Below are positions 37,292 through 64,000 of a stretch of 64,000 bases of DNA, one piece after another. Made by a program: the position numbers and the translations under genes. Below the pieces are notes generated by a model. The model was not told where the DNA came from. It worked only from the letters and a program-made list of their open reading frames with translations, and ran no database searches. Source of the stretch: Candidula unifasciata (taxonomy: Eukaryota; Mollusca; Gastropoda; Stylommatophora; Geomitridae); assembly GCA_905116865.2 (NCBI GenBank), contig CAJHNH020006024.1, forward strand, positions 446,577-510,576, in the 5' to 3' direction. Position 1 is the stretch's first letter, and each line of letters starts with the position of its first letter.

Positions 37292-38400
37292 TGGGCAGTA
37301 AGACGGGTGTGGGAGAAGGGTGTCTTGAGCACGAGAATTGACGGCTGCATGGCTAATGCAGGTGCACGTCAAATAAATGAAATTAACATTAGCAATGATT
37401 TACCTTATCAGACTTTAAGACAATTAAAGATGTGAGGATATATTTCATAGCACCTAATTTTATCCCTTTTGGCTTGGTCTTTTACCAGAGTTGGCTGCCT
37501 GTGTAGTGAGTGGCACACTCAGCAAGAAATCCACAGCTCAAGTGATGACCCTCAGGATTTCTCCAAAGAAATCTGCACTCACAGACGCAGCATCTGCACC
37601 TGGCATATTTGTCATAATTGCCCCTGGTATCAGGCTACACTGTGTATAATCGTTAAGACAAAATGTTACTGGAAGTAAAGGTGGTTATATGATATGTTGA
37701 TCATATCAAGTGCCATATGGGTCATAAAAATATAGGTCTGGAACCATATGGTCTATGTACCTCTAATATGAAAGAGTTCTGAACTTTTCTGTTCTTTTAC
37801 GTGAACTGAGATTGGAGTTGAAAACAAACACATAACTCACAGAGTGTGAGACAAACAATCTAACCACTTCACCACAAAGATTTTCCTTTGACATGATATC
37901 ACTATTTAATTATTAAAATAAACATGACAGGCTATATTCTTTTAACTCTCTTCTTTTTGGGATATGGATGAAAATGAAAATGCTGTTCCAAAAATAACCT
38001 TCAAAAAAAAAAACAAGAAAAAAAAAAAAAAATCCAAAAAAAAAAAAAAAAAAAAAAATAAAATACGACTGCTCTCTTCTCTTCTTTTTGGATATTGATG
38101 AAAATGAAAATTTCACTCAGCAACAATGATTATCAAATCTAACCTAGCCTGATTTTAAGGAATAATTCTACACCTCTGTAGACCATACATAGTCTTCAAA
38201 CACACTTGTATACCTCACAGTGCAGGCTTGAGCAAAATGTTATACCTTACATATGTCAATATTATTATCAATCAATCAAGTATTAAAATAATAAATCCTG
38301 CACAAAGATCAGAAAATGGTTTTACCACTGACCAAGATTTTATAATGTTAAAGAAGTGGCTACAACCAAGTGGCGATGTATCACAATAAAACTCTGGAGA
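37292..38400. other. Non-coding; tRNA-like SINE head and A runs
   Basis: 37810-37885 on the minus strand has ttgtggtgaagtggttagat and a B-box-like segment; A runs lie at 38005-38062, flanked by a direct repeat (tttttggatatggatgaaaatgaaaat-type at 37955 and 38085). Confidence 0.55.
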
Positions 38401-38424
38401 TATTGAACTGTTAGTGATGAAGAA

Positions 38425-39040
38425 TATGCAACTCGAAAACGAAGTTACTGGGAAGAGTTACTTATTTCACATCATGCTTTCAAATCTGCCAACATTAGTT
38501 AGTGATTATTCCATAGTGGTTGTGGCAGATAGAATATATCTTAGGTCACAAATCAAATTATTGCGAAAAGTTACTTTCTTCACATCATCCTTTCAAATCT
38601 ACCAACAGTGTTATTCCATTGTGCTAATGGTAGAGTGGAACATGCATGAGCACATATCAAAGATACACAGATCTCGTTTTGGGAAAAGTTACCTTTGTCA
38701 TGCCAAACTCTCAAATATACCAACACTGAAACATGATGTTCCCACTGTGGTTATGGCAGAGACAGGCATACATATGAATATGTTTGAGGTCACAGAGTAA
38801 ATTGGGAGAGGTTTCACAGAGACAGACATACAGATAAACATATTTGAGGTCATAATTGGGATAGGTTGCAGTCTTGACACTATAACTTTCAAATATACCA
38901 ACACTGAAACATGGCTTTTTCATTGCGGTTATGGAAGAGACAGGCATATAAATAAACATATTTCAGGTCGCAGAGTAGACCGGGAAAGGTTAGGTTCTCC
39001 ACACCACACTTTTAAAGGACCAACACTGAAGTGTTTATTT
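38425..39040. repeat. About 120-135-bp tandem repeat, five units
   Basis: Landmarks recur in order: actttcaaat(a/c)taccaacact, ggttatggcagagacaggca, catatttgaggtcacagagt, gggaaaggtta. Diverged, with internal deletions. Confidence 0.85.
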
Positions 39041-39054
39041 TACCGTGATTACGC

Positions 39055-39225
39055 CAGAGCCTAGTACCTTTTCACACCAGGAACACATCAAGCCTATGGT
39101 GCTACACCATATTTGTACAGATCAATCACCACTCAATATCATGCTAGCCATCTTTACTTCCCAGGACATTTCCTGTTATCCTATCTTAGGCTGATCTGGC
39201 CTGGGAGGTAAGATCATCACTATCA
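39055..39225 (-). mobile_element. SINE fragment
   Basis: tacagatcaatcaccactcaatatc, gctagccatctttacttcccagg and cttaggctgatctggcctggg match the SINE body in minus orientation. Ends are not clear. Confidence 0.5.
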
Positions 39226-39969
39226 TGTGCCATTATATAATCACATAGGGCTCACAGTCTACTCCTCCATACCGTTCTATCCTCTGTAATCCTTTTGATA
39301 TCATAGGTGGATTCAGTTCAACATCTTTGACTTCTCTTATCAACACTCGTTTTAGGGTTTCTTTTCGATGTCCTTGCTCCTCAATTATTTTATTTTCCAT
39401 TTTAGTGCCTGTTTGGTGATTCACTGCTCGTTTCTTCACAGGCTGTGTTCAATAAATATAGCACCACCTTATTTGTCTTATTACTGTTACAAGCGGTTGC
39501 CCAGATATTTATCTTACTGACCCCCCCTCCCCCCTATGTTCAGTATTTTCCTCAGGTGTTTGTTTTCATTGTTTGCATTCAACTTAGCCAAGGTCATTTA
39601 TTTTTTAAAAAAACGTGCCCCAATGCAGATTTGAACTCAAGACCTTCAGGCAAGCATCTGGTCAATATGCTACCATGATACTCTTATGGCAGAAAGGACA
39701 TAGCAATGGAGGTGTTATATGACAAGCATGTTTCTGCTATGAGGAGCACCACCCTGCTTCAATACCTGCTGTCAGGGGTCTGTGGGGTCAGGGGTCTGTG
39801 ATACTGGTTCTATTATCATGCCTCTCCACAATCTGCAAACCTGCAACTGTGTGCATCAGTTCATGTGTTGACACCCCTTTATGCCAAGCCAAAAAAGCTC
39901 TTCTCACTTCGTCATCCTGTCTCTGGTTCTATATTAGCAAAACGTTCAGTAGAGAACATGTGTAATAGC

Positions 39970-40210
39970 AAGGCCGTGTAGTGGCTTGAATCTCACTTGT
40001 CGGTCTGAGAATCTGGGGTGCAAAATTGACCCTGACTCACAGGTCAAGCTAGTTTAAAATGAGTGCCAGGCAATCCTGACTCACAGGTCAAGCTAGTTTA
40101 AAATGAGTGCCAGGCAATCCTGACTCACAGATCAAGCTAGTTTAAAATGAGTACCAGGCAATGTCCTGGGAGATCAATGTGGCACATGTGATGCTGACCA
40201 AAAATATTAA
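39970..40210 (+). mobile_element. SINE with internal 44-bp triplication
   Basis: Head gccgtgtagtggcttgaatc. The body block cctgactcacaggtcaagctagtttaaaatgagtgccaggcaat is present three times in tandem (about 40028-40165), then gtcctgggagatcaatgtggc. The tandem copies are almost identical, so the duplication is younger than the insertion. Confidence 0.65.
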
Positions 40211-40539
40211 TTTAAAAAAAATTTAAAATTGTTTTTAAAAAAACGTAGACTGCATTGAGCCTACAAAACTTATGATACTGACTGAATTCTGTTCATCCAT
40301 AGGCCGATGTTATACTCCTATTCACCGGAAGTTTACAAATGTTTAAAGAAGTTGGATGCATCTGCCGAAAATATCGCTGCCCTGTTGTAAAGTCACAATG
40401 CAATTACATCACTCGGATGACCAAAAAGAAGAAAGCTACTCATATTTGTATGTAATATTGCTTATCTCAAGCTCACCTTCCGTCAATTTTTTTCCACCAA
40501 CATGGTGTTTATAAGGATATTATACTGTGAGAGATTTGG

Positions 40540-40725
40540 TATGCTAGATGCTTGGTGCCAGTGAATGTCTTGGGGCTGAATCTGCATCAAGGTGGATTTT
40601 AATATCTGATCTAAGACTCCAAGATTGACCTAGCCTAAAATGGGAATCAGGAAATGTCCCTAGCAAGTAAAGACAGCCAGAATGATGTTGATCACAAGGG
40701 ATTAATTGTTCTACAAAAACACACA
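40540..40725 (+). mobile_element. SINE, diverged
   Basis: Contains gggctgaatctgcatcaagg, ttgacctagcctaaaatggg, gtccctagcaagtaaagacagcc and ttctacaaaaacac in SINE order, immediately left of the hAT MITE at 40742. Confidence 0.55.
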
Positions 40726-40741
40726 TGTGAATAATCTAGCA

Positions 40742-40901
40742 CAGTGGTTCTCAACCTTCCTAATGCCGCGACCCTTTAATACAGTTCCTCATGTTGTAGT
40801 GACACCCCCCATAACCATACAATTATTTTTGCTGATACTTCATAACTTCAGTGAGTATGTTTTTCGATGGTCTTAGACAACCCACAGGTTGAGAACTGCT
40901 G
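40742..40901. mobile_element. hAT (Buster/SPIN-like) MITE, copy 3, perfect 8-bp TSD
   Basis: Starts cagtggttctcaaccttcc, contains aatgccgcgaccctttaatac and catgttgtagtgacacc, and ends acaggttgagaactgctg. Perfect duplication atctagca at 40734-40741 and 40902-40909. The TSD pattern nnnTAnnn and the 16-18 bp TIRs fit the Buster branch of hAT elements. Confidence 0.9.
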
Positions 40902-41599
40902 ATCTAGCACCACATGCTTGGTACAACAATGGCAGGTAAAATGGTAACTATAAAATACAACAGATTCCACTTCAGTACAATCCCAGGATAGACCCAGCAA
41001 CTTTTTATCCTTCAGTCCCAGCAGATCACAGAAGATGCCCGGTTGAGACAGTATAGACAACAAAATTATAGGTATACTACGTTCTCAGGGACTAAATATA
41101 CAAAGTCTAGGAGACAAATGTGTTGTCCTGACTACACTTGAGAGAAAGATACATACATAAGATGTTTTCAGGCTGACTGTAATATTCAGTCATGCATGGC
41201 GCATTGTTTGGCACTTAAAGAGTTATATGGGCCATTTTTTAAAAACTGCCACCACTGCCCATGTTAAACACTTCTGCAGTGTATGCAGTGTGGTGCTGGT
41301 GGCGGTGGTGGTGGCGGTGCTGGGGTCTTTGAGCCTGAGGATTTAGGGCCTCATGGCTCTTTCACCATAGTCTGTGAAGGTTAGATTTTATTTTTTGTCC
41401 CCGACAGAAAAACCCCAACCTCCCCAAGGATTTAAACTCAGATCTCTCACTTGAGAGCCAGGCATTCTAACTGTTCAGCCAGCCGCTCCTTTAATGGCCA
41501 ATACTGATTTTTCTGTAAAGGAAAGGCAGCTGGGTGGCCAACAATAATTTATCAGTGACAATATATAATTAGTGATCTCACAATTCACACCCCAAGAGT

Positions 41600-41790
41600 A
41601 GCATGGGACAGGAGAAGCTGGCCAAGTGGTTAGTGTGCTTGGCTCTCACATGACAGATCTCAACTTGATCCTCAATAAGGGATGGAGATTTCTGTTGTTG
41701 TTGTTCTGGTGGAGACAGATTTTTTTAAAAAAATCCTAAGCTACACAGTTAGTGGTGTCTGCCCTAGGCATGTGGCCTTTAATCCTTTGG
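41600..41790 (+). mobile_element. tRNA-like SINE head with decayed body
   Basis: ggccaagtggttagtgtgcttggc and tcaacttgatcc look like A- and B-boxes of a tRNA-derived head. A related head on the minus strand sits at 41395-41500 (gcggctggctgaacagttag on that strand). Confidence 0.5.
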
Positions 41791-41989
41791 CCCACAACCT
41801 CCTGTCATACATCACCTTCAAAGTGTATACACAGGTTATAAAAGAGTTTTAAAGCACAGAAGAAAAACTGTAATGGATGAGCCAAGCTTGAAATACACCT
41901 TCCAATTATACCAATATTCAGTAACAACACTCTGCTATCAATGTCAAACATAGACAAGTCTTCAGAAGACAGAAGAAAAATAGACACGA

Positions 41990-42345
41990 CAGAAATAAAA
42001 TGTTTACGTACTATACTAGGTGTAACGAGGAAAGATTGACTTAGGTACAGTCACATCAGATACAACTGATGATATCAGGAGGAGAATCGGCACAGAACCA
42101 AAATACTGAACTTTATAGGTAGACAACAAATCAAATGGTTTGGCCATGCAACAAGATTGGCAGTAAACAGGGCACCACATACAGCAATGTTATACAGATA
42201 CACGGGTAACAGACCAGAGGTCAACCACGCAGAAAATGGACTGCAGAAATATCAGAGATACTGAAAAGTAGTATATACAAAGCAAACAGAAGGGCCCGTT
42301 CTAGAGATTTCTTCCTCCTCTGATGCCGCAAGGCATTCCAGGAGT
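41990..42345 (+). pseudogene. LINE ORF 3' end
   Basis: Across small frameshifts: IRRRIGTEPK, RQQIKWFGHATRLAVNRAPH, TAMLYRYTGNRP, PRRKWTAEISEILKSSIYKA, NRRARSRDFF. The IKWFGH block defines a LINE family also seen at 26955, 45490 and 63290. It is followed by a GAA/AAG run (42352-42396), the element's tail. Confidence 0.7.
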
Positions 42346-42351
42346 AGAGAA

Positions 42352-42396
42352 AAGAAGAAGAAGAAGAAGAAGAAGAAGAAGAAGAAGAAGAAGAAG
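42352..42396. repeat. AAG microsatellite after LINE end
   Basis: (AAG)15 directly follows the LINE 3' end at 41990-42345. Confidence 0.95.
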
Positions 42397-42399
42397 ATT

Positions 42400-43413
42400 C
42401 ACTAACATCTTGCTTCAAGATGAAAATAACTTCAAACAGGTATTTATTCTCAGGCTGAACTAAAACTATCAAAAACACCCTGTCTTAAACATAATGACAG
42501 TAGCTTGTTTTCTATCAACTTTTCCCCTCAGTGTGGTTTTCATAAGAGTGTTATGTAAAGCTGCACACAACAAGAATGTTACCTTAACATCTGATTCATA
42601 ACTTCAGATCAAAAACTAAGGATTTCAATTATCCGCACAGGGTCTTCTAAATATTATCACATACAATCCTGTTTCACTTAATAAAGCATAAACTGCTGAT
42701 CATATCCACACAAGTGGCTAGAAAATCAGGAGATTGCTCACAATTTCAGATCTCTCAACTAATGCCACACATTTATATGTAAATGGTGTGAAAAACCACA
42801 AATTTCCCAAAATCAAGTTTCCAGGCAGTCACAAAACTAGGCTAATGGTGGAGTGATGTGTTTAAAAAAAAAGTATCATACATAGATCCAGACTAAATAA
42901 CTTACATGACACACGACAAGCGAGTGGACTTAAATTTAAAAAAAAAAAAATTACTGATTATGCTTGACCCACACATTTGCTTTAGCAGGCAATCTGAAAG
43001 TTAAAACACAAACAATCATCAGGCAAAACTTGTGCCCAATGACATATTCCCTGTAACCCCTCCCCACCCTCCCAAACTAGGATGGCGACATTATCCCTGA
43101 ATTATGTTTCAGATTTTTTCCACAGATGTATTTAATTACGTAAGAAAAAGAAAACGAGGTCCCTAATATCATGAGGATTCAACAATGTCTGTTGTGGAGT
43201 CAACTGGTGCGCTTTGGGCTCTTTGTTGCTGGTCTGCAGACGGAAAAATTAGGCTTTGTAAAAATACAAACCAGGAAAATTTTAGCTGTTGGTACTGGAA
43301 TGACTTGGAATAAACTATATAAAAAAAAAAAAAAACCAGACAGCCATAACTGTCAAATGTATATACAATGTGAGGTAGCTTTTATTTTTTTATCTTTAAC
43401 AATTAAAATTACA
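42400..43413. other. Non-coding stretch
   Basis: A runs at 42866 and 42941, otherwise featureless. tcaacttttcccctcagtgtg at 42518 resembles short segments at 40485 and 53605 and may be a LINE scrap. Confidence 0.5.
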
Positions 43414-43976
43414 GGGTTATTCAAAATGATGGATAGGCTTTCAATCATGTATATTTCCCTGAACATACATTACATATTAATATTATACATACAAATGTTG
43501 AATTAGGAATCGACATAGCACTCGGGACACTCCCATAAGTGCTCCATCCCCCTTCTTCAGCAGCAGAGTTCCAATAACCCTCTGATTGTACATCCGTCTC
43601 ATGTTTCCTCGCGGCGCCATTTTCCTCAGACCGTAATGATCTATTATATTATATTATACATACAAGAGAGAGAGGAAGGTCTAAAGTTTACAGACTTACA
43701 ATAGAAGTTATAAATATTCAATATGGCCGCAGTCTGCTGCTCAGCAAACATCTAAGCGGTAGCCAAACTCATCCCACACAGAAAGAAGCATCTCTTGTGT
43801 AACTTGAGTGGCATGAGTATGCACACTCGAGTGGTTGGTTACACAACAGCACTCTAGCGGTAGTATTCTAAAACTTTAGACCTTCTCTCTCTCTCTTGTA
43901 TGTATAATATTAATATGTAAAGTACATTCAAGGAAATATTCATGAATGATAGCGTATCCTTCAATTTTAAAAACCC
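43414..43976. mobile_element. TIR element (foldback MITE) of unassigned family
   Basis: The left end gggttattcaaaatgatgg and the right end, read on the minus strand, gggtttttaaaattgaagg start inverted repeats of about 80-100 bp running through atgtatatttccctgaaca / atgaatatttccttgaatg and on to the cataca-gagagagag block. A retroposon fragment (43495-43650) interrupts the left arm. No clear target duplication is visible, so no superfamily is named. Confidence 0.7.
43495..43650 (-). mobile_element. 5'-truncated RNase H-type retroposon nested in the TIR element, 15-bp TSD
   Basis: 156 bp starting (3' end) at atgttgaattaggaatcgac and truncated at ccgtaatgatctatt. It matches the ends of the copies at 13143 and 59770. 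The duplication atattatacatacaa lies at 43480-43494 and 43651-43665 and is host TIR-element sequence. Confidence 0.8.
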
Positions 43977-44413
43977 TTAATTTAATTTTCTCCACACTTA
44001 TATACAATACTGTTCCCCTAACTCTAAAAAAAATTATTTTATTCTAATTTATATAAACTCCAAATTCAAACTGCCACAAAAGCTTTGCAATGCAAAATTC
44101 AACAATAAACAAACAAAACATGTATTTGCATGCAGAGAATAAATAAAGCACTCACAATTTAAAACATCAAGAAATAAACACAACACGTAAGAAAAAAGAA
44201 ACTGACAGACACACATAACAATCAGTGGAAATGTCAAAAAATTGCAATGGATTTATTTGTAAAACAAAAAAGTGCATCACAAAATAAGACATTATGTTCC
44301 AGGTTTAAAAAAAATAAAACAATAGGTAGAAAAAATAAAAACCATATAACTAACATAGTAAGCATATTTTGGTTTAAAAAAATAAATCGTATGTCAAAAG
44401 ACCTTGTTCCGAG

Positions 44414-44419
44414 TTTATT
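44414..44419 (-). terminator. Candidate TTBK poly(A) signal AATAAA
   Basis: On the minus strand AATAAA lies about 140 nt past the stop codon, followed by a mixed GT/T-containing stretch. It would give a short 3' UTR. AT-rich DNA yields such hexamers by chance and more occur further down, so longer 3' UTRs are possible. Confidence 0.4.
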
Positions 44420-44558
44420 GCAAAAGTGACCTTGACATGGCAGTGTGTAACTCTGAATGGCTGTCAAGAATGCAAAACGATGGTGACCAAGTGTGTACAG
44501 AAAGACATGTGGCTAACAAACAACAAAGCTGGAGGTTGGGGAGCTCTGGTGGACAATG

Positions 44559-63055
<18,497 letters not shown>

Positions 63056-63289
63056 TTAAAAGCAGAATGCCAGCTCAGAAAATCAGATGCAAATTAAATA
63101 AAACTCAATGCATGATAAAAAAAAAATTAGATGTACAAATTCATATGAGAAAGACGAAGACAAAGATAACAGCAAATCAAGCAAACAATAATTTAAATCT
63201 TCTATGACCGTCCCATTTCTAAATGTGGATTCAAACATCTATTCAGACTGCATTTTAGAAAAAAATCTGAGGGAAGAAGATAAAAATGT

Positions 63290-63560
63290 AAAAAAAAGAA
63301 TACAACAGGAAATTTGTGGAACAGATCAAATGGTTTGGACAGCTGTCAAGACTACAAGCAGATAGTGCACTACATTGAGTCCTGTCACTCAGACAGAAAA
63401 ATGAAAGCAGGTCTAGAGGCTGACCATGCGAGTGATGGCTAGATGAAATATCTAAGGCCGTAAACACTAGCACGACATAGCACATAACAAGGCTTGCCCC
63501 CTTTGCCTTTTCAAAACATGATGCTGAAAGGCAGAGGATAAGAGAAGAAGAAATATGTGG
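63290..63560 (+). pseudogene. LINE ORF 3' end in TTBK intron, IKWFGH-type
   Basis: FVEQIKWFGQLSRLQADSAL, then after stops LDEISKAVNTSTT, then cttttcaaaacatgatgctgaaaggcagagg and a gaagaagaa tail. A matching 3' end (gtgctgaaaggcagaac ... gaagaagac) is at 36540-36592. Confidence 0.55.
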
Positions 63561-64000
63561 ATATCAACAAAAATTATACCTCGTTTTAAACTTAAAAATA
63601 TTTCATTCTAACATCTGATCAGGAACACAAACGTGGACTGACAACATTAGAACTACTAATAAACTATAAACATTCCTTGTTTCATGCCTGTGTAGAGTAT
63701 AAAGAATAAAAGGCCATTTTCACCAATGTGGAGCTTAATGACAGAACTAAATAAATTCCAGTTAATCAATATGATGGCATTAGAAGTACATGCCCCAAGA
63801 AAAACAGAGCAGCATAACTAGACTGTCCTTACACTGGAACCCACATGGCAAAATATATATAAGAAGACTGTCAGACACCTTTTATAGGTGTGACACAGGT
63901 ACCGTTGTTATTTGTGCCAGTGTACCCACCCACACTTTCATGAACATGTAAACGATGATGACCTTGTTCCAGTTCTCAAAGAATGTTTGTGATGGCTTCC
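63561..64000. other. Intron sequence upstream of the first visible TTBK exon
   Basis: No Gly-rich loop or VAIK-type exon is found on the minus strand up to the window edge, so these exons lie further on. Confidence 0.6.

Noticed and set aside
36732..37435. Long open frames on both strands through the ATGT region
   Set aside because: Pure translation of a tetranucleotide array (MYVC, IHTY repeats); no gene.

Overview
The window is metazoan nuclear DNA. It is AT-rich and intron-containing, and it is dominated by retroposon debris, DNA-transposon relics and an unusual number of tandem arrays. A lophotrochozoan, most likely a gastropod mollusc, fits best. This rests on inference from the retroelement mix and on short hAT elements that resemble a family reported from mammals and a pond snail; no marker in the window settles the species.

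I can support one host protein-coding gene. It is a tau-tubulin kinase (TTBK, CK1 superfamily) on the minus strand. Six exons can be placed from 62988 down to a stop codon at 44559: the catalytic-loop exon (62774-62988), the DFG/activation-segment exon (59096-59263), a 99-bp exon found by splice logic (57893-57991), the exon finishing the kinase fold (54575-54834), a 1.9-kb low-complexity tail exon (51074-52978) and a 61-bp terminal exon (44559-44619). All junctions carry GT/AG signals and the phases agree. The exons for the Gly-rich loop and the VAIK lysine lie beyond base 64000, so the gene is cut by the window edge. The visible coding part is about 900 codons.

Layout. 1-213 is a GATA microsatellite, and a 17-base N gap lies at 1108-1124. 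1125-5150 is a foldback: two arms of about 2 kb in inverted orientation, each carrying a LINE 3' end and a 26-bp minisatellite; the arm next to the gap looks error-laden. 5150-18900 holds LINE tails, an RNase H-type retroposon family, a Penelope-like reverse transcriptase fragment, a hAT transposase remnant and minisatellites, including a 31-copy 38-bp satellite with higher-order structure. 19000-44000 is noncoding: tRNA-derived SINEs, LINE 3' ends and about ten minisatellite blocks (units from 19 to about 130 bp), a 400-bp ATGT microsatellite, and a TIR element with a retroposon nested in it. 44400-64000 is the TTBK locus, whose introns hold SINEs, LINE tails, a 190-bp AAG array and a hAT MITE.

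Three signals stand out. Four short Buster/SPIN-like hAT MITEs are present, three with 8-bp target duplications of the nnnTAnnn type. A SINE with a perfect 14-bp target duplication sits about 43 nt upstream of the splice acceptor of the large TTBK exon. Several nested insertions can be ordered in time from their target-site duplications. Apart from the TTBK exons, nearly every open frame here is a repeat translation or transposon debris.
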